64,000 bases of DNA from an uncultured Clostridia bacterium (GCA_947629095.1 CANRCK010000006.1:1-64000); one strand, 5' to 3'. Counted from the first letter of the stretch, positions 18,111 through 26,853 are shown. Notes: a model not told the origin generated them from the letters alone. Numbers and translations are program-made.

Positions 18111-18367
18111 ATATTTGTCTAAAACGGCTTACTCGGAGCCGTAAGGCAAAAAAAATTAAAAAATTATAAAAATTTTTTTTGAAAAACCGCCGATTTTAGC
18201 ACTTTTTTAGCACTTCGGTCTGTATAATGTTATTCAACTGAATAATTTCGACTTTTAGGGGTACCCCTAAGCCGTATCCTTGATACGGCTTACAAACATT
18301 AAAAGGAAAGAAGCGCAAACGGAAGGCGCGGCAATCGGTTTGGAAAAATAACTAAAAAGGGAAAGCA
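18111..18367 (+). promoter_or_regulatory. Long structured 5' leader of the cysteine-ladder gene
   Basis: About 250 bases without a coding frame. It contains a hairpin CGGCT-tactcgg-AGCCG near 18125, an A/T-rich stretch, a palindrome AGGGGTACCCCT at about 18257-18268, and the hairpin TAAGCCGTATC/GATACGGCTTA directly after it. No U run follows the last hairpin. It matches no riboswitch class I know, so its role is open. Confidence 0.45.
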
Positions 18368-19519
18368 ATGAAAAAGATAATTTTGGCAATTCTTATCGCA
18401 CTCGGCGCATTGGTGATATTCTCCATTTCGTGCTCTATTTGCTCTTCCTGCGTTTCATGTATGTCCTGCGACTCATGCGGGTCCTGTGGTTCATGCGATA
18501 ACGGAGGCAGCAGCGGCGGAGGCAGCAGCAGCGGAGGCGGCGGTGGATACACCCCTCCCACGTATTATAGCTGCACCATAATGCGCAACTACGACGGCGA
18601 GGACAATGTGACATATACGTTCGATACCAGCAAATACAGCCTTAACTCCTCTTGGATGACGCGCGAAGGCTATGATTTCCTCGGCGTATACGACGCCCGC
18701 GAGGGCGGAAATATGTATTTCAACGCCCAAGGCTCCTACATCGGTGTCATAAATAAAGACAATACAGGTATAACTCTTTATATGCAATGGCAAGTCAAGA
18801 CCTATACCGTGGAGATGTATGTAGAGGGTCGTCTCGACAGCACTGTAGAATCAGTAGAATACGGCACCGATATTACGTATGTGTTGGACACTCCCGAGTC
18901 CCCCGACTACGGTCAGGTGTTCAAGGGCTGGGCAATCAAAACTCCGGATACCGTATATGTTACCAATGGCGATTTAGAGCCTCTGCAAGGCTACGAAACT
19001 GTTGGCAGCGCGTTTATGCCCGACGGGAATAACGTAATCAGGCTTTACGCTGTGTTTGGCGAGCCTACCTGCACCGTAACTTTGGTTTACAACGATGGAA
19101 GGGCGGACGAAGTAAGGGAAATCAGACCCGGCAACCCCATTACCGACTTGCCCGAGCTAAGTGATTCCGGCAACAAGAAGTTCATGGGCTGGGCATTAGA
19201 AAATTCCCTTTCAACTACCAATTTCTACCTCGGCGAACCTATCTACGAGGACACCAAGCTCTACGCCATATTCCTTGAATACAAGACTATTCAGGTAAAA
19301 ACGCGCGACGGCTCCGTGATAGGCAGCATCACCGTTTACAACAACGGTCAAGCTGTAGATCTCAACAACTGGCAGACGAACGATGATATTTCGATTCAGG
19401 AAGGCTATCAGATTCTCGGCTGGTATACAAATCAAAATTTGACAGGCAGCTCAAAGATAACCAGTATTCGCTACGGTAGCAGATATACCGAAGTATACGT
19501 TGATTATACGTTAACTTAG
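18368..19519 (+). CDS. Exported protein with cysteine ladder and Listeria-Bacteroides-type repeats
   Basis: A 383-residue protein. Residues 1-21 form a signal or anchor helix, then eight cysteines fall at exactly every third residue (22 to 43), followed by a Gly/Ser linker. The remaining about 310 residues carry three to four beta-rich units with the FKGW...Y.VF or FMGWALE pattern of Listeria-Bacteroides (InlB B) repeats. These domains occur on cell surfaces and in adhesins. The first cysteine could be lipidated, but the ladder suggests disulfides, metal binding or multiple acylation. The lipoprotein gene at 19631 follows with no terminator visible. Confidence 0.75.
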   Translation: MKKIILAILIALGALVIFSISCSICSSCVSCMSCDSCGSCGSCDNGGSSGGGSSSGGGGGYTPPTYYSCTIMRNYDGEDNVTYTFDTSKYSLNSSWMTREGYDFLGVYDAREGGNMYFNAQGSYIGVINKDNTGITLYMQWQVKTYTVEMYVEGRLDSTVESVEYGTDITYVLDTPESPDYGQVFKGWAIKTPDTVYVTNGDLEPLQGYETVGSAFMPDGNNVIRLYAVFGEPTCTVTLVYNDGRADEVREIRPGNPITDLPELSDSGNKKFMGWALENSLSTTNFYLGEPIYEDTKLYAIFLEYKTIQVKTRDGSVIGSITVYNNGQAVDLNNWQTNDDISIQEGYQILGWYTNQNLTGSSKITSIRYGSRYTEVYVDYTLT

Positions 19520-19630
19520 GTGCCAAAGATCTCGGGTGCGTGATAGACCGGGGTGAAAGTTGCGGTATAAACAAAAGGATTAAAATCCGTTTTACGGCGG
19601 AGTTTAAAATAAATAAAAAAAGGAGCAATT

Positions 19631-22600
19631 ATGAAAAAGTTATTGATAGGGCTGTTGACCGTACTTGCCTTTACCCTTGCAATAGGGTTGGTTACGGCGT
19701 GCAGCAAAGCCGAAGAACTATTAACTTTGGCATCCCCCGAAATCCGCGGGTACGAGCCTGAAACGGGCACGCTGTCGTGGTCGCCGGTGAGCGGTGCGGA
19801 GTCCTATGAAGTTTCTTTTGACGACGGTGTGAACCAAACCACCAACACGGTAAAGAGCAATCAAACCAAATTCACCACCGACGCCGAGCAGTTCGCTTTC
19901 AGCATAACCGCAAAGGGCAGCTTGCACAAGGATTCCCCCACGGTTTCGGCTACGTTTATAAGACTTGAATCAGATATCGTGCTCAGCGTTGACGAAAACG
20001 GCTTGATCACCTGGGATCCCGTAGACGACGCAACGGGCTACTCCGTATCGGTCGACGGAAAAGCGGGCGAAGTAATCACGGACACGGAGTACACCGTGAA
20101 GGAGGGCGCAAAGCACACGGTTAAGGTTAAGCCCGTGAGGGATAACACCCAAACCACTTACTACTATTCCCTCTGGTCGGAGTCGGTAAGCGTAAGGCTG
20201 CTGGGATCTGTTCAGCCCAAAAACATAAAGTTCGAAGACGGAAAAATAACCTGGACCAAGGTTTCCAACGCCACGGGGTATAAGGTAACCATAAACGGCG
20301 AAGATTATGAAACGCCCGTCAACGAATATTTATACGACGGCGGAGATTCCTTTGATATCACCGTTCAAGCTTTGGGCGACGGCAACACTTATTACAACGG
20401 CGCGGTTTCCGCCGCAAAGTCCTTCATTTATCTTCCGGTCGTTGAAAATATATCGGTGGACGAAACGGGCGCGCTCGTTTGGGACGAAGTTGAAAACGCA
20501 ACCGGATATTCCATAAAATTAACCCCCAACTCCCAGCCCCTAAAGGTTCCTACAAACAAATATACCAAGCTTGTGGCAAACTCTCAATATAATATATCCA
20601 TTCTGCCTACGGGTTCCAATGCGGACGCAGAGTACTTCTCGTCGTGGAGCGAGCCTGAACCTGTGTTTATTCTTCCCGCACCCACGCTTGTCTGGAGTGG
20701 GGCGGACGTTTCCGGCGCGGACGAGGTTAACGCAGTGCAATGGACTATTATTGGCGGCGCCTCCGGTTACAGCTGCAGGCTCACAAAACCCAGCGTCAAC
20801 GGGCAGCCCGCAGAGGTTGAGGAGACAACGCAGGGAGAAGATCGAAACTTCTTTGCAAGCGCCTTTGATCAGATTGGTACATATAAGCTTGAAGTGCAGG
20901 CGCTTGGCGAGGACGGAAACGGCATATACGACAGCAAATATTCCGATGCGTACACCATAATACGTCTGGCTGCACCCACCAGACCGAGCGTAACCAGCAA
21001 AGCCGAGTCGCTTGCCGACGGCTTCACCGTTTCGTTCTCTCCCGTTACCGGCGCAAGGGAGTACCAGCTCTACAGTGGCGGCACAAATACGGGATATAGC
21101 TCCACAAGCCCCCAATTCAAGGTTAGAGGCGATGATATCGTTGAGGACACCAACGTAAGACAGCAGATAATTGCATATAGTATCCGCAGCATGGGATACA
21201 GTGATCCGGGGCATAAAACAGTTGCTTTAAGCTCTATGCTCGACGACGTTGCCGAATCCGGCTCGGGCTTCCGCATAAAGGTGCTTGCAACCCCGCAGGA
21301 TCCCTCAATCGACGAGTTTGAATATTCCTTCACCGGCGTGGACGGCACGTCAAACTACAACCTTCAGATAGGCGCACAAAATACCACCTTAACAAGCCAA
21401 AGAGCAGACCTTTCCGGTATCAGCTCCGGCACGGTTGACGTAAGAGTTTGCGCAATGGGCAACGGAAGGGAAGAATTGGCGTCCACGTACTCAACTCCCA
21501 TCGAGGTTCAAAGGCTCGAGGCACCCTCAAACCTAAGAATTTCCGTAGACGAATCGGACGGCGTGCTTAGCTTTACCGGTGACGACCGTGCGGTTAGCTA
21601 TCAGGCGACATTCACGGGAGAAAGAGAACCTTTAAAGGTAGATACAACCACCAACGTTAAGCCATACATACATGAAACAGCAACCATAGTTGTAATGTAC
21701 AGCGTAGCAAACTTCTTCTACGACGCTCAGCAAACCGTGTACTACATGACTTCCCCCGCAAGCCAAAACTATACGTTCCTCAAGCTGGCGGCTCCCACCG
21801 GTATAACATTCGACAACGACAATATGAAGTGGAATTCGCCCACCAATCTCGGGAACGGTGCGGCATTTACTCCCAACTATAAAATTTACAACGGCAGCAC
21901 CGGCACAGTGTACAACGGCAATTTTCCCGGCACTTCCTATTCCCTCGCAACGTTGAAGGGCGGTGAATCCTATTCTTTCGGAATAGTTGCTCTCGGCGAC
22001 GGCGTACGCTACATAAATTCCGATGAGGCTAAAAGCCGTCAAATTACAAAGCTTGAAAAGCCTACGCTCACGATCAATACCACCGATTTCAGATACGAGT
22101 GGCAATCCGTTGCAAGCGCTTCCAATTATGCGCTTACAATAGACAGCGTGTCGGTAGCCAACTATATTCATGAACCCAGCGGACTTTATACATACACGCC
22201 CCATTATGATTCTATCGGCGACAAGCATTTAGTGACATTGCAGGCTTTGGGCGACAACGGCGCAACAACCGTAAGCTCGGACGTAGTACAATATAACCAA
22301 AAGGTAGACCAGCTTGCAACCCCCAAGTTTGAGTATAAATATTCTTCGGATTGCTATGATGTCAGCGGCAAAATCACCGTAAATATCACGCAGGAAACCA
22401 ATTGCCCCAACGGATATTACTATACTTTGGGCAGCTCGTCTACATATAGCAAGGAGACCTCCTTTGAATTTACGCCCAACACTTCCGGCGCAATAACCAT
22501 ATCCGTATACGCATTTGGCGGCAGCTTCGATAAAAACGAAACATATTATATTGATTCTACGGCAACTTCAACCGTTACGCTCAATCTGCTTGGCGAACCC

Positions 22601-22939
22601 AACAACATAGACGTTAACGAAGACGGCGTAATCACCTGGGGTCAGGTAAACGGCGCGTCGGGCTATATATGCAAGCTTAGCATCATAGGCACGGACGGAC
22701 AGCAATATTATTATGAATACACCATAGGAAGAAACGAAGCAAAGCTCGACCTCAGCAAGAGCATTACCGTTAAAGTCGGCAATACGGAACAAACAAAGGT
22801 TATAAGCTATAAGGACATAAGAACAATGACGTTAAAGCTACAGGCAAGGGGCATATTGAGTGCAAACCAAGCCACAACAACCGATGGTTCCGTAAGCTCG
22901 AGGGAAGTTTCAAAATCATGGAACAGTGATCTTCACTGA
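19631..22939 (+). CDS. Large lipoprotein of tandem fibronectin III-like units
   Basis: An 1102-residue exported protein. The signal peptide ends in a lipobox (LVTAC, Cys24), so it should be anchored on the outer face of the membrane. The rest is a string of about ten to twelve units of 80-100 residues. Many contain a strand such as LSWSPVSGAESYEVS, ITWDPVDDATGYSVS, ITWTKVSNATGYKVT or ITWGQVNGASGYICK, the W-x-(P/K)V-x-x-A-x-x-Y pattern of fibronectin III-like domains. No catalytic domain is seen; adhesion or carbohydrate binding is the likely role. RBS AAAAGGAGC. A strong terminator follows. Confidence 0.85.
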   Translation: MKKLLIGLLTVLAFTLAIGLVTACSKAEELLTLASPEIRGYEPETGTLSWSPVSGAESYEVSFDDGVNQTTNTVKSNQTKFTTDAEQFAFSITAKGSLHKDSPTVSATFIRLESDIVLSVDENGLITWDPVDDATGYSVSVDGKAGEVITDTEYTVKEGAKHTVKVKPVRDNTQTTYYYSLWSESVSVRLLGSVQPKNIKFEDGKITWTKVSNATGYKVTINGEDYETPVNEYLYDGGDSFDITVQALGDGNTYYNGAVSAAKSFIYLPVVENISVDETGALVWDEVENATGYSIKLTPNSQPLKVPTNKYTKLVANSQYNISILPTGSNADAEYFSSWSEPEPVFILPAPTLVWSGADVSGADEVNAVQWTIIGGASGYSCRLTKPSVNGQPAEVEETTQGEDRNFFASAFDQIGTYKLEVQALGEDGNGIYDSKYSDAYTIIRLAAPTRPSVTSKAESLADGFTVSFSPVTGAREYQLYSGGTNTGYSSTSPQFKVRGDDIVEDTNVRQQIIAYSIRSMGYSDPGHKTVALSSMLDDVAESGSGFRIKVLATPQDPSIDEFEYSFTGVDGTSNYNLQIGAQNTTLTSQRADLSGISSGTVDVRVCAMGNGREELASTYSTPIEVQRLEAPSNLRISVDESDGVLSFTGDDRAVSYQATFTGEREPLKVDTTTNVKPYIHETATIVVMYSVANFFYDAQQTVYYMTSPASQNYTFLKLAAPTGITFDNDNMKWNSPTNLGNGAAFTPNYKIYNGSTGTVYNGNFPGTSYSLATLKGGESYSFGIVALGDGVRYINSDEAKSRQITKLEKPTLTINTTDFRYEWQSVASASNYALTIDSVSVANYIHEPSGLYTYTPHYDSIGDKHLVTLQALGDNGATTVSSDVVQYNQKVDQLATPKFEYKYSSDCYDVSGKITVNITQETNCPNGYYYTLGSSSTYSKETSFEFTPNTSGAITISVYAFGGSFDKNETYYIDSTATSTVTLNLLGEPNNIDVNEDGVITWGQVNGASGYICKLSIIGTDGQQYYYEYTIGRNEAKLDLSKSITVKVGNTEQTKVISYKDIRTMTLKLQARGILSANQATTTDGSVSSREVSKSWNSDLH

Positions 22940-22959
22940 TTAACCCCATTAAAACAAAA

Positions 22960-22985
22960 AAACCCGCCGTTTTCGGCGGGTTTTA
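22960..22985 (+). terminator. Terminator of the surface-protein pair
   Basis: AACCCGCCG-tttt-CGGCGGGTTTT; perfect 9-bp stem with T run. Confidence 0.9.
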
Positions 22986-23023
22986 AATTATTTGCCGTTA
23001 AAGCTGTTAAAGCGCGTTATTCG

Positions 23024-23100
23024 CAACAGATTCTTCGGCTTACGCCTCAGAATGACAGGAGGGGAGCCGGCTGCAACGCAGCCTGAGGGGATTGTCAAAC
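23024..23100. repeat. Interspersed palindromic repeat (family A) plus CTTCGGCTTACGCC repeat
   Basis: Two intergenic repeat types lie side by side: GATTCTTCGGCTTACGCCTC..., and GGGGAGCCGGCTGCAACGCAGCCTGAGGGGATTGTCAAA. The second reappears in related forms at 27272, 33661 and 47806. Both contain short palindromes and no coding frame. Confidence 0.55.
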
Positions 23101-23116
23101 AATTTCAACGCTCGCC

Positions 23117-23145
23117 TTGACTTTTTGTAAGCTAATGTGATAACA
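23117..23145 (+). promoter_or_regulatory. Probable promoter of bcp
   Basis: TTGACT (23117-23122) and a weak -10 (ATAACA 23140-23145, or TAACAT one base later). Confidence 0.4.
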
Positions 23146-23215
23146 TTATAAAAGGTTGTAAAAATATAACCAAGCCCGTCTGCAACTTTGAGGCGGGCGA
23201 ATAAAGGAGATATTT

Positions 23216-23674
23216 ATGTTAAACGTAAACGATACAGTTCCCGAAATCTGCCTTTTGAACGGCGAAGGGGAGGAAGTAAAGCTTTCCTCGTTCAGGGGCA
23301 AAAAGGTAGTGCTGTATTTTTATCCCAAGGACAACACCCCGGGCTGCACGCGGCAGGCGTGCGCGTTTGCGGGCGCATACTCCCGCTTTAAGGCTGCGGA
23401 CGTGGCAGTTATAGGCATATCAAAGGACGGCGTTGCCTCCCACAAAAAATTTGCCGAAAAATACGGCTTGCCCTTTATTCTGCTTTCCGATCCGGAGCTT
23501 AAAGCCATAAAGGACTACGGCGTGTGGCAGGAGAAAAAGCTCTACGGCAAGCCCTCTATGGGCGTTGTGCGCACCACGTTTATAATAGACGAAGATGGAA
23601 AAATCGCACATATAATGCCCAAAGTAAAGCCCGACACAAACGCCGCCGAAGTTTCAGAGCTTTTGGGGATATAG
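23216..23674 (+). CDS. bcp: Thioredoxin-dependent peroxiredoxin (BCP/PrxQ type)
   Basis: A 152-residue peroxiredoxin with peroxidatic Cys44 in DNTPGCTRQAC and the resolving Cys49 five residues on, the arrangement of two-cysteine BCP enzymes. It reduces hydroperoxides using thioredoxin; trxA in this window (49216) is a possible partner. RBS AAAGGAG. The next open frame begins one base after its stop. Confidence 0.93.
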   Translation: MLNVNDTVPEICLLNGEGEEVKLSSFRGKKVVLYFYPKDNTPGCTRQACAFAGAYSRFKAADVAVIGISKDGVASHKKFAEKYGLPFILLSDPELKAIKDYGVWQEKKLYGKPSMGVVRTTFIIDEDGKIAHIMPKVKPDTNAAEVSELLGI

Positions 23675-23675
23675 T

Positions 23676-23813
23676 ATGACCATTCACCACGACAAGCTTG
23701 CCTACGGCAGACTTCAAAAAACGAGCGAGGAGCTTTCGGAAGAGAAAATTTTAAAGATGCTCGCCGAACTCAAAGAGAGCGGCGCGGAAGATAATAATAT
23801 AAAGGGGGATAAA
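23676..23813 (+). other. 46-codon open segment fused in frame to the glycosidase
   Basis: Starting with ATG one base after the bcp stop, 46 codons (beginning TIHHDKLAYGRLQKTSEELS) run in frame into the glycosidase with no stop. The segment is helical and acidic and does not belong to the GH4 fold. A strong internal ribosome site (AAAGGGGG, 23801-23808) precedes the glycosidase ATG. Either a small coupled protein has lost its stop, or the glycosidase has an N-terminal extension. Unresolved. Confidence 0.45.
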
Positions 23814-25211
23814 ATGAAGGATATAAAAATCGCCTATATAGGCGGCGGTTCAAAGATGTGGGCAAGGGTGTTTATGTACGACCTTGCGCTTACGGAGGGC
23901 TTGTGCGGCGAGATTGCGCTGTACGATATAGACAAGCCCGCCGCTATTCGAAACCAAAGAATAGGGGAGAGGATAAACGCAGACGCGCGCACCGTTTCCA
24001 AGTGGAAATACACGGTATGTGATACCTTAAAGGAGGCGTTAAAGGGCGCGGACTTCGTAGTCTGCTCCATTCTCCCCGGCACGTTTGACGAAATGGCGGC
24101 GGACGTTCATCTGCCCGAAAAGTACGGCATATATCAGTCCGTCGGCGACACCGTGGGACCGGGCGGAGTGCTCAGGGCTATGCGCACCGTGCCCCTCTAT
24201 GAGGGCTTTACGCAGGCAATCGCCGAAGTGTGCCCCAAAGCATGGGTAATAAACTTCACCAACCCCATGTCAATCTGCACCAAAACGCTCTACGACGTGT
24301 TCCCGCAAATAAAGGCGTTCGGGTGCTGCCACGAGGTTTTCCATGCGCAGGAGCTTTTATCGTGCGTCGCAGCGGAAATTTTGAATATCCCTCGCCCCGA
24401 CCGGCACGAGATAACCATAGACGCAAGCGGCGTAAACCACTTTACGTGGATAACCGAAGCGCGCTATAAGGACGTTGATTTGCTCGCCCTTTTGCCCCGT
24501 TTTATGGATATGTATTACGAAAAGGGCTACTGCGAACAGCTCGGGCACGGCAAATGCGACCATTTGGGGAACGACCCGTTCCTCTACGGCAACAAGGTTA
24601 AGCTCGATTTATATCGCCGCTACGGCGTGCTTGCCGCGGCGGGCGACAGGCACCTTGTGGAGTTTATGAACAACGATTGGTACATCCGCGACCCGTCGCA
24701 GGTCAAGGAATGGCTCTACCACCTTACAAGCGTTGACTACCGCAAAGCCGACCAAAGGGCAAAGATAGAGGAGAGCGAGCTTATGGCAAGCGGCAAAAAG
24801 CCCGTCAACGTGGTTCACTCGGACGAGGAGGCAACCTATCTTATGCAAGCCGTCTTGGGCGGCGGCAAGCTCGTTTCAAACGTAAATATGCCCAACCGCG
24901 GGCAAATGCCCGATATGCCTTTGGGAATGGTTGTTGAAACAAACTGCGTGTTCGACGCCGATTCCGTAAAGCCCGTTGTTGCAAACAAGCTTCCGCCCGC
25001 GGTAACAAACCTCGTATACCGCAACGGAATGAATATAGAGACGTGCTACTTCGGGATAAAGCACAGGGATTTGGATGAAATTTTTGCGTCTTTTGTAAAC
25101 CAGCCGCTGTGTTCAAAGCTCTCGGTGGACGACGCGCGTTCGCTCTTTAAAGAGATGGTTGAGGCAACGTCGCCCTATTTAAAGGATTTTTATAATTTAA
25201 GTAAAATTTAA
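23814..25211 (+). CDS. Family 4 glycoside hydrolase, alpha-galacturonidase type (CHEV motif)
   Basis: A 465-residue NAD- and Mn-dependent GH4 enzyme. The Rossmann loop AYIGGGSKMW opens the protein, NFTNPMSI binds substrate, and the metal site reads CCHEVFHA with CHEV at residues 172-175. The CHEV variant, rather than CHS/CHG forms, marks the alpha-galacturonidase (LplD-like) branch in the published GH4 classification, so release of galacturonate from pectin fragments is inferred. Start 23814 is set by AAAGGGGG. It follows bcp directly. The KDPG aldolase at 8346 would act further down such a pathway. Confidence 0.85.
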   Translation: MKDIKIAYIGGGSKMWARVFMYDLALTEGLCGEIALYDIDKPAAIRNQRIGERINADARTVSKWKYTVCDTLKEALKGADFVVCSILPGTFDEMAADVHLPEKYGIYQSVGDTVGPGGVLRAMRTVPLYEGFTQAIAEVCPKAWVINFTNPMSICTKTLYDVFPQIKAFGCCHEVFHAQELLSCVAAEILNIPRPDRHEITIDASGVNHFTWITEARYKDVDLLALLPRFMDMYYEKGYCEQLGHGKCDHLGNDPFLYGNKVKLDLYRRYGVLAAAGDRHLVEFMNNDWYIRDPSQVKEWLYHLTSVDYRKADQRAKIEESELMASGKKPVNVVHSDEEATYLMQAVLGGGKLVSNVNMPNRGQMPDMPLGMVVETNCVFDADSVKPVVANKLPPAVTNLVYRNGMNIETCYFGIKHRDLDEIFASFVNQPLCSKLSVDDARSLFKEMVEATSPYLKDFYNLSKI

Positions 25212-25254
25212 GTTTTTTGCGGATATATGTTGAGTTTTTGCGCAAACTTATTGT

Positions 25255-25419
25255 ATGAGCAAGCGTAAATCCAAAAAGCAGATAGAGGAGCTTATGGAGG
25301 GCTGCGCCTCGGCAAACGAGTGCACGGGACTTCTCCAAAAAGTGTCTTTGGACCCCGACGAGGTTGCGCGTTTCCACAAGATGTACAACGAACTCGACGG
25401 TTACGATTCAATTGAATAA
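25255..25419 (+). CDS. Small uncharacterised protein (54 aa)
   Basis: A basic N-terminus (MSKRKSKKQIEELME) is followed by a short acidic helical region with two cysteines. Codon use resembles its neighbours and a clear terminator follows, but no Shine-Dalgarno sequence is visible, so expression probably depends on read-through from the glycosidase transcript. No family recognised. Confidence 0.5.
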   Translation: MSKRKSKKQIEELMEGCASANECTGLLQKVSLDPDEVARFHKMYNELDGYDSIE

Positions 25420-25442
25420 ATTTGAAAACATTTTAAAACATT

Positions 25443-25480
25443 AAGCGAGAGGACGGAAAATTTTCTGTCCTCTCGCTTTT
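25443..25480 (+). terminator. Terminator at the end of the bcp-glycosidase unit
   Basis: AAGCGAGAGGAC, 12-base AT-rich loop, GTCCTCTCGCTTTT. Confidence 0.9.
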
Positions 25481-25492
25481 GTCTTTGTCATA

Positions 25493-25696
25493 TTACGTAT
25501 CTTCTTGATATTCGATTATATCCTCTACATCGCATTTCAATATTTTGCAAAAATCATTTATTTTTGCGGTACTTATTCCGCCGCCTTTTTTCATGCGGTC
25601 TATTGTTGCGCTACTTATCCCATGCTTGTAAATAAGGGTATAAGTTGTTTCTCCGCGCGCTTTCAATGTTTTCCAAAACGGCGCATAACTAATCAT
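25493..25696 (-). CDS. Small XRE/Cro-type HTH regulator
   Basis: A 67-residue single-domain regulator. The helix-turn-helix spans most of the protein (YKHGISSATIDRMKKGGG, then INDFCKILKCDVEDIIEY), typical of short Cro/CI-type repressors with little beyond the DNA-binding domain. Start 25696 is taken because the frame upstream is hydrophobic and runs through the promoter. No ribosome site is seen, so the mRNA may be leaderless. It faces the LRR gene across overlapping operators. Confidence 0.85.
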   Translation of the reverse strand: MISYAPFWKTLKARGETTYTLIYKHGISSATIDRMKKGGGISTAKINDFCKILKCDVEDIIEYQEDT

Positions 25697-25714
25697 ATTT
25701 TTATTATAAAATAC

Positions 25715-25753
25715 TGTCATTTTCTTGACAATAGTCATAAAAATGACTATAAT
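25715..25753 (+). promoter_or_regulatory. Consensus promoter with two inverted-repeat operators
   Basis: TTGACA (25725-25730), 17-base spacer, TATAAT (25748-25753). Between the boxes lies the perfect palindrome ATAGTCAT-aa-aa-ATGACTAT, and TGTCA-ttttct-TGACA overlaps the -35 box. Both palindromes share the half-site TGAC/GTCA, so the XRE protein is the likely ligand, repressing the LRR operon and probably itself. Confidence 0.7.
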
Positions 25754-25787
25754 ATAACTAAATATTAGGCAAAAGGAGATTTTTAAA

Positions 25788-26828
25788 GTGCCTACATACG
25801 CTAAAAACAATTATCCGGATTTGGATAATTACGACAAAAATGATTTTGAGATAGTTGATAAAATATTAGTGGACTATAAAGGTCAACAACAAGAAGTTTT
25901 AATACCCCAAGGAGTAGTAGACATAAAAAAGTATGCTTTTTTAAATTGTGAAAGTATTACCGGTGTAGTGATTCCAGAAGGTGTTATTAAAATTGGTGAA
26001 AGTGCGTTTGCCGGGTGTAAAAATCTTGAAAATGTTGTGTTGCCGGAAAGTTTAATTACCATAGATGAAGAGGCTTTTCGCGGTTGCACAAGTTTGAAAG
26101 AAATATCAATACCCGATAATGTAACAACATTAGGATGGGGGGCTTTTTCAAACCCTAATCTTAAAAAAATACATATAGGTAAAAGTGTTTCATCTATAGA
26201 AAAAGGAACAATTGATTTTTATGCCAATATAAAAATAACCGTTGACGAAAGTAATCAAAATTATGTTGTAGCGGGTGGAATTTTATATAATAAATCAAAG
26301 ACTAAAATAATATTTGTGCCCCGTAATATACAAGGAGACGTAGCCATTGCGGAAGGGGTTACAATCATTGAAAAACATGCATTTTTCCGCTGTGAAAATT
26401 TGATAAGCATAACAATACCCGGTTCAGTTACCGAGATAAGCAAAGAAGCTTTCAGCGAGTGTGAAAAATTAAAGAATGTAACATTTGAACCAAATTCAAA
26501 ATTGACCACCATTGGCAATTATGCCTTTGAAAAGTGTAACGCCCTTGAAAAAATCGAACTTCCGAGCAGCATCAGGTCTTTGGGTGAAAGCGTTTTTGCG
26601 GATTGCATTAACCTCAAATCTATTATTCTTCCACAATATATCAATTCAATAGGAATTTGGATATGTCATAATTGTTTTCCAAATCTTGTTATTTATTGCC
26701 GCGCAAAGCATAAAGGACACAGCTGGAATAAATATTGGAATGTAATAATTCCAGAAACAACTCGAAATTTTAAAATGAAATTTTTCGGTACTAAACGTGC
26801 TAAAACTATTTGGGGTTATAAAAAATAA
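25788..26828 (+). CDS. BspA-type leucine-rich repeat protein
   Basis: A 346-residue protein of LRR_5 (BspA/TpLRR) repeats at about 23-residue spacing from residue 35 on, such as YAFLNCESITGVVIPEGVIKI and EEAFRGCTSLKEISIPDNV. There is no signal peptide, membrane helix or cell-wall anchor, so it may act in the cytosol or be exported otherwise. Start is GTG 25788 after AAAGGAG. The gene is visibly AT-richer than its neighbours, suggesting acquisition. It forms an operon with the repeat protein at 26854. Confidence 0.88.
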   Translation: MPTYAKNNYPDLDNYDKNDFEIVDKILVDYKGQQQEVLIPQGVVDIKKYAFLNCESITGVVIPEGVIKIGESAFAGCKNLENVVLPESLITIDEEAFRGCTSLKEISIPDNVTTLGWGAFSNPNLKKIHIGKSVSSIEKGTIDFYANIKITVDESNQNYVVAGGILYNKSKTKIIFVPRNIQGDVAIAEGVTIIEKHAFFRCENLISITIPGSVTEISKEAFSECEKLKNVTFEPNSKLTTIGNYAFEKCNALEKIELPSSIRSLGESVFADCINLKSIILPQYINSIGIWICHNCFPNLVIYCRAKHKGHSWNKYWNVIIPETTRNFKMKFFGTKRAKTIWGYKK

Positions 26829-26853
26829 AATTGATATTTTAAGGAGATAAGAT

